A DNA stretch of 57,500 nucleotides from Chrysomallon squamiferum (Eukaryota; Mollusca; Gastropoda; Neomphalida; Peltospiridae). Under the pieces are notes generated by a model. It was given only the letters and a program-made list of their open reading frames with translations, was not told the DNA's origin and made no database searches. A program made the position numbers and the translations under genes. Shown one piece after another: positions 1 through 14,039 of the stretch (within the stretch, counting starts at the first letter, position 1; each line of letters starts with the position of its first letter). The stretch spans positions 1,980,832 through 2,038,331 of the forward strand of contig CM022671.1 in the NCBI GenBank assembly GCA_012295275.1, read 5' to 3'.

Positions 1-1139
1 TAAACTGGGAATTATGTCAATAATAACAATAACAATAATAATAATATTAATAATAATAATAATAATAAAATAATACTAAGTTATATTGCTACTACAACAA
101 ATAACAGCAATAAAATGTGGGAAAGACGACAATAAAAATATTCAAATATGAAATCCTTCGTTCAAAATTCCTATAATATATATTTTTTTATTATCTTAGA
201 AATGAGTATGAACCATAAGTCACATCAAATAAGAATTATGTACGTAACATAGAAAATGTTAGTAATTCTTCGAAAGTAAATGTTAAAAAACCTAAATTTC
301 GAAATAATGAAATATTTACGTTTATATTAAACAAGTAACTGACTGGATTAGAAGAATAAACTTAGAGAATGTTAAATTGTCATTATATATAAAATATAAA
401 CTGCTATGTTATATCCAAATGTAATTTATTAGAAACTGCAAAATCTATTTCTTTTTAAAACTATTATAAGCAATACTAGCCCCATTACTTAAGACAGATA
501 AATATGTTTATATTGCAGATTTTAAATTTTGAGAATTATGTAATATTTCACTTTAAATAATTAGCAGTTTAAAAATGCCAAATAAATTAAGAGAAATCTC
601 TGGTATAGAAAATGAGTAGAAATTATTAATATCTGAGATCATTCCGCTTTATCAAAATTACAAAAATGTACACCGTTACTTATTAAAATGTTGACTTTAG
701 TTAGTTTTTACAAACAATGTAAAGAAAAAAGGGGGAAAATACAGTAATGAAATATTTGTCATTAATAAGCTGTATATCTTCACTTGCACAAAACTGAGTA
801 ACTGTTTACATATAAATTATTTCCATAATAAAATATTTTGTGAAAGTAACAAAACATATGAAAGCATTTTTCTTAGTTTTAGGAATGTTCTGAAAATGCA
901 TTAAAACTGATCTGGAATCCTTAGGCTACATAATAAAGGTGATCGTTTACTAAGATTACCAAAGTTTAAGATTATTTTAATAAGGCATAAAAGCTAACCA
1001 GCCACAGATGGATCATTTTGTGTAAGACATTTTGTTCATAATAATTACAAAATCAGAGTAACTTAAAGGAGCAGAAACTGCAACCTGTTTTAAAAAATAC
1101 ACTCAAAACATTGCACAAACCCAATACGACATTCTTCTG
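1..1139. other. AT-rich stretch with no gene seen
   Basis: This stretch is strongly AT-rich and opens with an AAT/AAC trinucleotide run (about 20-70). I see no reading frame with coding character, no recognisable splice-bounded exon and no repeat beyond the leading microsatellite. Confidence 0.6.
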
Positions 1140-1480
1140 CAACGTACCGTCTGTCACGAGAGAAAAAAAAAGCTTTGCGCATGCGCGTTCGTCGTCTCAC
1201 GTGCTTTTCAAATATCGAAGGAATCTTGGCTAGTGAAACTAATTAGCAGACACGGACAGCTCAGTGAGGAGTTCTGAACAATGTCTGGCACACGAGACGC
1301 AACATGCTTTCAGTTATTTTCGGCAGATCACAGAGGGACTCGCTAACCGCGGTAATCACCGCTTACAGCAAACAATTCGCGTAGAAAGTCTCTGTGACAC
1401 GTCTGAGGTTAGACAAGGACATTTTTGGCTCCCCTACTCAACCCGGTTTTTTTTATTTTGTTTCTTTGCTTTCTTTATAC
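1140..1480. promoter_or_regulatory. CpG-rich promoter-like island with NRF-1 and E-box motifs
   Basis: A GC/CpG-rich patch stands out from the AT-rich surroundings. It contains a perfect palindromic NRF-1-type site TGCGCATGCGCG (1176-1187) and, 10 bp on, the E-box CACGTG (1198-1203). Both motifs are palindromic, so direction is open. On the minus strand a GTACGT donor-like sequence follows near 1145-1150, compatible with a non-coding first exon read leftwards. On the plus strand the first ATG (about 1280) opens only about 21 codons. No coding exon can be attached within the window. NRF-1 sites are typical of CpG-type promoters of housekeeping genes; a function here is inferred. Confidence 0.4.
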
Positions 1481-5500
<4,020 letters not shown>

Positions 5501-5510
5501 ATTACCTTGC

Positions 5511-5717
5511 TGACGTCACATGTTTTACCTTTCCTCATTGTATTTAAGACGACCGCGGTTTGTAATTTTAGCCGATTTGTAACCAGACATTTGTAATGGA
5601 TGACATGTTCTGTGTAGATGTCGTGTAATCTGTCAGAGGAGAGTTTAATTTATTCGGAAACTACTCCACTTGATGGTGTAAATGGAGTAAAAACAGTCTG
5701 AGGGATTTGTGTGGAAG
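5511..5717 (+). promoter_or_regulatory. Candidate promoter and non-coding first exon (CRE, TATA-like, splice donor)
   Basis: A full palindromic cAMP-response element TGACGTCA (5511-5518) is followed 22 bp later by TATTTAAG (5541-5548). Then comes a CpG-bearing stretch ending in a strong donor, GAAG|GTAAGAG, with GT at 5718-5719. The spacing fits a CRE/TATA promoter with a start site near 5575 and a first exon of about 140 nt. The first ATG gives only about 10 codons, so the exon would be non-coding. It overlaps, antisense, the 3' end proposed for the vWA gene. No downstream plus-strand exon was found, so this is an inference from motifs only. Confidence 0.3.
5649..5654 (-). terminator. Candidate poly(A) signal of the vWA gene
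   Basis: AATAAA on the minus strand, the first such hexamer after the stop codon at 6066 and 412 nt past it. No AATAAA or ATTAAA lies between them. It is meaningful only if exon 8 is the terminal exon. Confidence 0.45.
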
Positions 5718-6065
5718 GTAAGAGCAGCAATGACACAATAGGTAGTTGTCAGGGCAGAATAAAGAACATCTGTAATTTCTGAACTACGAGCTCAAGACAG
5801 ATGTGCTGTAAATTCGTAAGACTGTTTCACTGGTCACAGATTTTATCTACATGACTTACGTTACAGATGTCGCTCGAACGGTCCGCATCTTTATAGACAG
5901 AGTCTAATAAACAGATGTCAAACAGATAAACATATAACGCGAGACAGACAAACCAAAAGTTAGACAGAGAAATGCACATTGATAGAAAGACAGACGGACA
6001 TTATACGTACAAACAGATATACAGAGTTCAGACATACACCAGATCGACAAAGAAATACAGCGATA

Positions 6066-6631
6066 TTACAAACCATCACAGAGAACGTCCATCAACTTGG
6101 GTTGCAGATCTTTGAGCTGGTCGTAGTTTTTCACGTGGAAGAAATGCTGTTGTGACGGCGAATCGCACATCATCATCATCTCCTTCTGCGGCGCCTCGTC
6201 GCCGACCGCGATTACGTACACCTCGACGCCTCGTATCCTCGCATGCTGCGCCTCGCGAAGAGCTTTGATCGGTTCGTCCAGGTTTCCGTCCACGACCAGC
6301 ACCGCCACCTTCTTCGCTTCACGTCTGCCGCCTTTCTTTTTGTTGAACGACGATCTTCTCATGTCCTTCAGGAGACTGGAAAAGTCCGTGCCCTTCAGCT
6401 CAGACAGCGCTCTGACCACAGCCTCAGTTCCTTTGTGCTTTCCCAGAGAAAAGCCGTCTGTCGGAGTCTGGCACTCGGCGGACATCAGACCAATCTGGAC
6501 CTTGTTCTGGTCCATGTCCACGTGGCGCGCTATCGTTTTGATGAAGTCCAAGGACTTTCTTGTGTTCTTTCTGCCAGCGTTCACGCTGTCCAGCACGAAC
6601 ATCATGTCAGCCTCTTGACGGTAGCCACACG
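6066..6631 (-). CDS. vWA gene exon 8: vWA domain 3 and probable stop
   Basis: The acceptor is a pyrimidine-rich tract ending TTGTCCAG, and the exon enters in phase 1. It encodes a vWA fold from CGYRQEAD through MMFVLDS to a Cys-Asp-Gly-Leu end and TAA at 6066. The MIDAS is degenerate: the usual DxSxS reads DSVNA, although the later Asp survives in VLVVDGN. A Lys/Arg-rich loop (NKKKGGRREAKK) precedes that strand. The other two vWA exons end Cys-x-G|GT in phase 1. Here the same point reads GATG|GTTTGT (GT at 6073-6072), so a splice there would end the exon at 6074, again symmetric (558 nt). That donor is weak beside the others in this gene and AATAAA follows at 5649, so I favour a terminal exon. 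Confidence 0.8.
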
Positions 6632-6784
6632 CTGGACAATTAGAAAGATGTATAAAATAATTGAATCTAAATTTAATTATGACTGAAATAAATTAGAAAA
6701 TATTCGCAAAATCTTTATTTAAACTGTATAAATCCTCTAAAAATCATTACATGTAATAGAAAAATCACAAAAATCAATACTTAC

Positions 6785-6817
6785 GTTGATCAGCAACTGG
6801 CATCATGGATGGTTGAA
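6785..6817 (-). CDS. vWA gene exon 7: 11-codon linker micro-exon
   Basis: Acceptor TTTATTTGCAG and donor GTAAGT enclose 33 nt, phase 1 to phase 1. It reads VQPSMMPVADQP across the junctions and joins the end of vWA2 (Cys-Ser) in frame to the start of vWA3 (Cys-Gly-Tyr). Both splice sites are close to consensus and the phase match is exact, which is the main evidence because the exon is too short to judge by composition. It has no known domain; it is a Pro/Met/Ser spacer between vWA modules. Confidence 0.82.
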
Positions 6818-8270
6818 CTGCAAATAAAAAAGTGTTAAATAAACAAATTAATTAATATTATTGTTGATAAATTTGTTTTTGTAATTATCATTTGTTATTG
6901 TTTATCTGTGTTTTGCAGATGGAATAGTAAAAGACACTAAATGCTTTTTAAATAAGTGTACAATCGCAATCTCTGTCTTTCTCTCTCTCTTTCTGTTGAT
7001 CTCTATGTGTCTTTCTCTTTCATCTGCAGAAGCATTCGCGTACATAAATGGAACATTCAGTGATATACACCACGACTACTGCAGAAATCTCTTAAGAAAA
7101 AACACAACTGCCGTGCATATTTTATTATACTCTACTAGTGCTGTAAAAGTAAAAATAGGAGGTTACGACATTCAAAAATATCTCATCCTAAACCAGAATC
7201 ACTGATTTGAAAACCACACAACAGAGTAACTCAAATTAGTTGAACATGTTTGAGTTCAATGTCCTGTTGCAAAAAAATGTCCTGGAGCCCTTGTAACATT
7301 CGACGGTGTTCTTTCTACAACGATATCAAAAATTGTTTTTAGCAGTTTCTCTGTTGTAAAAATGAGTTTGATTCCATTTGCTTTTTCGAAGACGATTCTT
7401 TTTTAATTGAGGATTTTAAAATGATTTTGGTAATACAGTTATTACCGTTTTCTTATTTGTGCTGTTGATCATGATTATTCTGTTATTGTTGCTGTAGTTG
7501 GTAGCGTTGTGAATACTGAAATTTGACGTCATCATCATCAGCTATCATGCTAAATATCTTTGACGTATTCATTTACTAATTTACTTTTATTGTCATAATT
7601 ATTACTGAAGTTGATGCTGATTTCTTCTGGAAACTAATAAAATATTAAAGCTTGAAAGCAATTAACAAAGGCCATATATATTCCGAGGTAAAACAAACTT
7701 GAAAGACGCAGTTTCTTTATTAACAATTAGTTACTGAATTTCAAACTGACAGATATTTTACTTTCACAAATGAAGCATAAAGATAATTCATTCCAACTTC
7801 ATCGAAAACGCAGAAATGACAAAACTAGTATTTCTAAAATATTTATGTGATCCAAGTTCTCAGTTTCTTATGATTTACAGCTGTCGATGATGGATAGTGT
7901 ATGAAAAAAACGTTTCTCAAATGAGCCGTTAAATGATATTTTCTCATACATTTGCATTACATTATATTTCTTGTATGATGGTTCTAGGATGGATTTGCTG
8001 TTTGAATCAACATAAATCTAGAGTAAATTGTTTTATTGATGTTTCGCATACACTTTCTTAAACTAAGTATTACTGATAAATAAATTGTAGTTTATATAAA
8101 CTTTGAAAACAGCCATCTCTGATCTGTATGTTTTCACAGATTAAGATATTCACGTTTTCATTACAATTTACAAGTTATTTTCTCTTCCTTAGCGATGTTT
8201 ATTGTGAAACACTGTTATTCAGTTACTATTTAAACCAGTATTTGTTTTGTGTTTAAAAAACCCATCTGAC
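6818..8270 (-). other. Intron 6 (vWA2 exon to linker exon)
   Basis: An AT-rich intron of about 1.45 kb. The donor side is GTCAGATGGG after TTCAG and the acceptor side is TTTGCAG. No internal coding exon or repeat worth naming was seen. Confidence 0.7.
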
Positions 8271-8834
8271 CTGAACACGCTTCCTCCACCATCTCCGGCA
8301 GCAGTGAACTGAGGTCGCTAAACGAGCTGACTCTGTACATGCTTCTTCCTTTCTGTCCGTGCGTCAGCACTTTGAGCTCCTCGTCGCTCACAGCGTCGCC
8401 TGCGCCGATGGCGAACACTTTAATTCCGCTCTTCCTCGCCTTCGCCGCCTGCTTCTTCGTCCTGTGCAGGTCGTACGACTTGCTTCCAGCCAGCATGACG
8501 ATGATCTGCGGACTGTCCCTGCGACTGATGCTTCTCCTGAAGCTCTTCGTCCTGATGTACCTCAGTGCTTCGTCGATGCGCGTTCCTCCAGCGCTTCTCT
8601 CCACGTCAAGCAAACCACTGGCCAGAGCTTTGCCGTCGCTGTAGGTGTCCAGTTCAAAGCCTTCCAGGACCTGGTCCGTGTACACGATGAGACCCACCCT
8701 CGTGGCGTTGGGGGCAATGTGCAGACGTTTGGTGAAGTCTCGAACGAATCGAACCTGGCTCCAGAACTCTTGTGAGGAAATCTTGTTCGATGAGTCGAGT
8801 CCGAACACGATGTCCGCCATTTTGCCAGCGCAAA
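8271..8834 (-). CDS. vWA gene exon 6: vWA domain 2
   Basis: The exon is 564 nt, symmetric phase 1-1, with acceptor TTTATGTTTACAG and donor TTCAG|GTCAGA. It encodes CAGKMADIVFGLDSSNK at the first strand and ends EACS. The fold strands are recognisable: ADIVFGLD, TRVGLIVY, GGTRIDEAL, QIIVMLAG and IKVFAIGAG. Two MIDAS positions have drifted: DxSxS is DSSNK (final Ser to Lys), and the Asp of the usual TDG strand end is replaced (MLAGSKS). The Thr in GGTRIDEAL remains. Metal-dependent ligand binding is therefore unlikely for this domain. An N-glycosylation sequon (PNATR) sits at the same place as one in vWA1 (ENATR). The exon is GC-rich against AT-rich introns. Confidence 0.92.
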
Positions 8835-9996
8835 CTGTAAACATAAACGTGAACATAAATTCTAACAAAATGTTTACATCATTCTGATTAAGATTAACTT
8901 GTCTTGATAATGAGTTTAAGATCGATGTATATATCTTTATTATTTTGATTCTGTTGAATGTTTTGCTGTTGATGTTTTAAAAAAAGGTTCTGACCCACAA
9001 GTGCTAGTGTACTCTGATTCTTATTACCACCTGTAAGATTTGTGACACGTTAGAGATTTTGTGTTTGCATTACAACAAATATGTCAGTCAACTGGACTTT
9101 CTCAGTGTAACAAATACTTTCAAAACCGTCAGGAATCGAACTGAAAGGTTATCAAAGACTTCAGATATGATCTGTTTCCTATGAGGCTGTGGTAAAAGAT
9201 CCTTTCTGCTAACTGATAAGACAAGCATATTAAATAACGATGGTCTGCTTCCTTTCAAATCAGAACAAATCTAGTAAGTAGTAACACAAAAGTGAGTCAA
9301 TATTCATTCATGTATTTCTGACGGTTTGCTCTTTTTTTTTTTTTTTTTTTTTGTATTTGTTCCTCTATCGTATTTATAGGCAAAAGAAAGAGAAAAACTT
9401 TTAAAAGACTGTTTCACTCTACGTTTTAATCTGTGAGGTTTAATACTGCAGGTGTTCATCATTTTGTTAATCCTACTTTTTTAATGATCGTTTTTTTTTT
9501 TTTTTTTTGTTTTCTCCTCGTTTTTTATGTCGAAAAAGCTTTTAATTGAAAAAAATAGCAACCAAAATAGAACAAGTAATGAAAAAAAAGAGAAAAAAAA
9601 CCTGTGAAGTGTAAGTGTTAAACAGAATTGAAAAAAGAAAAAAAGAAAAAAAGATAAACAAATCCCGGAAAAAAAGAAATAAAGATAAACAGAAATATTC
9701 CTTTTCCATCTGTCAGGCTCTTGTGTACTATCGAGGCCAGTTTTTTTTCAGTCAGTAAACAAACAAACAAGTAAATCAACAAAATAAAATAAAATAAAAT
9801 AAAATAAAATAAAATAATAAAATAAAATAAAAGAAAATAATAAAAGAAAAGAAAATAAAAGAAAAGAAACATAAATGTGAAAAGAAGATGAACTGTCATT
9901 CCAAGATAATATATAAATCTGTTGAAAATTAATTTTTTCTTTTTAAATCTAAAACTGTTTTAAGCAAATTCGTGACTGTTTTACTCTTAACCTTAC
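8835..9996 (-). other. Intron 5 with poly-T and (AAAAT)n tracts
   Basis: An intron of about 1.16 kb containing plus-strand poly-T runs near 9332-9351 and 9491-9508 and an (AAAAT)n array at about 9780-9835 that drifts into AAAAG/AAAAT. No exon candidate seen. Confidence 0.7.
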
Positions 9997-10050
9997 TTTG
10001 TGCTACTTTTTCTGATATTGTCGTTGTCGTTCTTTCAGATGTTGTTGTAG
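9997..10050 (-). CDS. vWA gene exon 5: Thr-rich linker, 18 codons
   Basis: Acceptor TTTTTTCCAG and donor GTAAGG bound 54 nt, phase 1 to 1. The text reads roughly TTTSERTTTTISEKVAQ. It joins in frame to the preceding Thr-rich exon and to the ICAGK start of vWA2. A Thr/Ser-rich spacer of this kind is usually extended and O-glycosylated; that is inference from composition. Good splice sites and exact phase support it despite its length. Confidence 0.82.
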
Positions 10051-10260
10051 CTGGAAAAAACAAAAGAAAACATGATTTATATTTTGAAAATCAGAATATT
10101 TTCGAAACGATCAACATTGTATACTGAAGATATGTTATACTTGTATTTTCATTATTTGGTTAGTTCTTGTACAAAAGTCATTTAAAAATTTAATTATTTT
10201 GTAAATGACTTTAAGGATTTTCTGGATAAAAGATCATACAAATCAGTCCACTGAGCTTAT

Positions 10261-10325
10261 ATGTGAGACTAATATGTGAGACTAATATGTGAGACTAATA
10301 TGTGAGACAAATATGTGAGACTAAT
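10261..10325. repeat. 13-bp tandem repeat, 5 copies
   Basis: Five head-to-tail copies of ATGTGAGACTAAT, one with a single T-to-A change (GACAAAT). Confidence 0.95.
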
Positions 10326-11064
10326 ATGGGGCATGCGGACACGTGTTTATGTTTGTAACTGTTTTGTTTTTATCGCAAAATACCAGAAGATATGATTAAT
10401 AACTGCGTGTTATAGCCGAAGCTATTGACTTATTTCATGTATTTACAGAAACTTCTACTTATAACATAACAAATAATTTGATCCTTTCAGTAACAGTAAT
10501 TACAGGCAGGGAGGAAAAGTTTGACTCTGCATTTCTGTTTAAATATATTCCTTTATTTGTTATTGTTTATTTTCCTTACTTATACAAAAGTCTCGTTATG
10601 TCCATTACATAACAAGTAAATCAGAAATATCCGAGAACTGAGTTAATTAGTGTCTGGATAATGTGTTTAACTGAAGACTCAATTAGAAGCATCTGTTTAA
10701 AAAGAACGGTAGAGATGGAGCCACTTACACACACATTTGTCATTGAAGAGTTTCCAAATAATTCAAAACAAATAAACTAAGTGGTATGTTTAGTTAGTAG
10801 CTACAGTGAAGTTTGTTAAAATGAGATAAAAGGAAACAAGATATACTAAAAAAACATCCCCATCTAGAGAGAGAATAAAGCATTAGGGAAATTTGGCGAA
10901 GTTTCAGAATGTTGGTAGTTTTTGTGTTATCTTGCTTGTTCACATATTTACACGTACTCGATATGGCGTTCACGCATATTTTTATACCCCTGAATAATCT
11001 CTCTTATTACTCCTTTTATTGAAAGACAGCTTCACTTTACGTATTAATACTGAGAGAGACAGAC

Positions 11065-11068
<4 letters not shown>

Positions 11069-11143
<75 letters not shown>
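11069..11143. repeat. (AG)n microsatellite
   Basis: About 75 bp of pure AG, preceded by a short GACA run. Confidence 0.96.
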
Positions 11144-11147
<4 letters not shown>

Positions 11148-12239
11148 GGCATCTGACCGTTCTTTTTGTGTTACTGATACTATTCTGCATTTGAAGTAAA
11201 CTCACAATCCTTTCCGTTAATTTTCAAATGCAGATAAACTTTATGTAAACTTCGATTCCTATTAAACCTCTGACTTAAGTGCACTTACTCTTTTCTGAAA
11301 TGTTTTTTTGTCACAAAGTTTGTTTTCTCTATCCACAAAGATTATTTTCTTTGTCTGGATATTAGCTGCATTGTATACACAGCATATAAAAAACAGATTC
11401 TTAATGTGATCCCAGCACTTTTGTGCCTTGCACTTGTCAACACCGACTGTAGAAGTGTGGAAATACACGGAAACTTTGTTCAAAGAGAAAACGTAGTTGA
11501 ACGCAGCCATAAGTCCATATTTAATACACATAAAAGTGACAAATGTCAAAAACAGCGAATATATATATAGATATGAATACAGAAAAAAGAAGTAAATTTA
11601 AGTTAAAGAAAAGCAACTGGAAACTTTATCTGATAGACCTAGAAATAGAATAGAACGATTACAGCAAAACGATTCACTTTATGTCTATCTCTCTCACACA
11701 CACACTCACGGACACGCACGCACATACACAACACTTGTTTTTATTTATTGTTGTTCTGGTTGTTGTTATTAATGGTATTTCGCACTGACTGAAAAGCAAA
11801 TAAAAATACAAGACTATCTTTACTGTATGAATTACTTTCCATAATTCTCAATAAAAAAATAAAAAAGGAACGCCTCAACTGAAAATGTATTTTCTAATCT
11901 AAAATGACAACATTTTCCATCTCCGTATTGCGATAAATTTGAGCCGGAAATTGTTTTTACTCTCCTTCTTAAATAACAGAGCACCGCACTGCCGCGAAGC
12001 GCTAACCTTCCCGATCTTTCTGTCAAAAGCTGGAAAGCGTCAAATTAAAGAAGCTGAGATCTGTTCTATTTTTTCCTTCTCTGCTCTCGAATTTTGTTTG
12101 TTCTGTTGTTCTCTTTCTGTGTGATAGATTTCTATGTACAGAATAATTTAACTTGTGTCTATTTTAACGTTCTCTTTCCGCTGGCATTCCTACTCTCGTC
12201 GAAACAGAGTGTTATCTGTTACACACAAACGCACCCACC

Positions 12240-12279
<40 letters not shown>

Positions 12280-12912
12280 TACACACAGACAGACAAACAC
12301 ACATACATACACACATACATCTGATTTCATGAACTCGGAACAACGGAACCTTCTGCTACGTATTTTGGTGATTATAGAACATGTGTTTTCTTCTTAAACT
12401 GTCCCGACTTGGCGTAGAATTGAAAAATAAGTATCATTTTAACGCGTCTGATTCACAGATAAATTCCGTTTGAAGTTTAAAATGAAAAACATGTCCACGA
12501 TGAGGGAACTCTAATAAATTACAGCAGAGACGCGCAAAAAAAACACGGCAAAGAAGAAACAGTAGAAAAAAGATCTCTTCTCTCAATTTAGCTCAAAATT
12601 GCTAAATTTGACGATAGCGGTCTCTTTATGTGCTAAAGATCAAAAAGTCGACGCGAACGTTTCAAAGTAGCTCATCTAAATAAGATGTCTCACGAGTTAT
12701 TTTTAAACAGGCAATAAAGTTATAAGTATGCTATCAAATCTGGAATGTTTATGATTAACCCAGGACCAAACTTCCTACGGGCTTCGTGTTCCTTATCGGT
12801 TAATAATAAGTAAAGTATATTAGAAAAGATTAGTTTTCTACATGGGTTCTGTATTTAGAGGCGTACAATTTCATCATTCAGCCTTGAGTCAAGTAATAAT
12901 AATTTGTTATAC

Positions 12913-12946
<34 letters not shown>

Positions 12947-13107
12947 GGGGGGGGAGACGGGCTGTGGGTGGATGTGTGGGTGTGTTTTTGTGAGTGCATG
13001 TTTGTGCGTGCATGTTTATGCGTGCTTATAAGAATGATACGGTAATTAATTCAGGAAATTATCTTCAAATATCTGAGCTAAGAAAAGAGACAATAGTTTT
13101 CTCTTAC

Positions 13108-13227
13108 TTGGTTTGGGTGTTGTCGTCGTTGTCGTGGTAGTTGTAGTTGTTGTCGGGGTGGTAGTTGTAGTAGTTGTCGTGGTAGTTATTCGCTTGGGCG
13201 TTGTTTTCTTAGTTGGTTTTCCAGTAA
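13108..13227 (-). CDS. vWA gene exon 4: mucin-like poly-Thr linker, 40 codons
   Basis: Acceptor TTATCCATAG and donor CCAA|GTAAGAG enclose 120 nt, phase 1-1. It starts TGKPTKKTTPKR and then consists almost only of Thr codons (ACA, ACC, ACG, ACT mixed) broken by one Pro, ending PKP. Mixed codon use means it is not a pure DNA microsatellite at present, which argues for selection on Thr content, though it probably arose by ACA-type expansion. Role: a flexible, probably O-glycosylated stalk between vWA1 and vWA2. Copy number may vary between individuals. Confidence 0.85.
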
Positions 13228-13382
13228 CTATGGATAAAAAAAAAAAAATTCAATTATATGCATGTGTGTCTATCTATATATTTCTGATGACTAAAATGAT
13301 ATATTAGTGACTGTTTATTCCTATAAGATACTTTGCATAAATAAATAAAGAAAGAAAGAAAATAAATAAAGAAAAATAATCA

Positions 13383-13418
<36 letters not shown>

Positions 13419-13462
13419 AAAAGAACCAATGGAAATAAGAAAATGAGAGTTGGAGAATATAC

Positions 13463-14039
13463 CTTGGCACGTCCTAACAGCGAGTTTGTCTTTCATGGAG
13501 TCGAGCGCGTCGTACCCGCCAACCTGGAACAGATACTTCAGTGTGGGTTTACTCGAGATGCCCGCCAGTTCCCTCACATTCGTCAACCTGCCGACACCAA
13601 GCGCAAACAGATTGATATTTCGTCGTTTGGCTTTTGACGCCTCCCAGACGGTCTTGACGATGTTCTGAGACTGACCGTCGGTGACCACGATGCCCACCTT
13701 AGGGAACGCCAGGCCGGGCTCCAAACCTCGGACTGAACATCTTCCTCCTCATGAAGCGGATTGCCTGGGCGGTGTTCGTGGCGTAGCCGTCCGTCTCCTG
13801 GATGTCTCCTATGGCAAGGAGCATGTCTTGCTTGTCGTAGTAGGAGTTGAGGTAGAACTGGGGGTCGGCGTATTTGCTGAACGTTGCCACGCCGACTCGC
13901 GTGGCATTCTCTCCGATCGTGAACATGGCCACGACGTTCCTTACGAAGTGGAGCTGTCGCTGAAAGTCCGGGCCCCAGATGCTGTTGGAGGAGTCGAGCA
14001 AGAAGACGACGTCGGCTGGGGTGTTGCCGCAGTATTCCA
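13463..14039 (-). CDS. vWA gene exon 3: vWA domain 1 with a +1 frameshift
   Basis: Acceptor GCTTTGATAG and donor CCAAG|GTATAT, phase 1 in and out. It encodes a well conserved vWA: EYCGNTPADVVFLLDSSNS, TRVGVATFS, an ATNTAQAI segment, VGIVVTDGQS and INLFALGVG, ending RTCQ. The MIDAS is complete (DSSNS, Thr of the TNTAQ segment, Asp of TDG). The exon is 577 nt, one more than a multiple of three. Reading runs into a TAA after FGARPGVP and resumes one frame over at PKVGIVVTDG. Removing one base of the GGG at 13702-13704 (plus strand) restores the expected G-V-P-K-V and an exact 192-codon module. Either a real recent frameshift or a sequencing indel. Confidence 0.9.

Larger units (their letters stand above)
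10051..13107 (-). other. Intron 4, about 3 kb, with several small repeats
   Basis: Holds a 13-bp x5 tandem repeat (10261-10325), an AG array (11069-11143), CA and CATA runs near 12230-12320, and a TA/TG run near 12915-12945. No coding exon recognised. The open frame at 11262-11549 has no ATG-based or splice support. Confidence 0.65.

Noticed and set aside
8339-8887. Plus-strand frames of 80-138 codons
   Set aside because: Antisense shadows of the GC-rich vWA2 exon; the same holds for 6243-6686 and 13443-14109.
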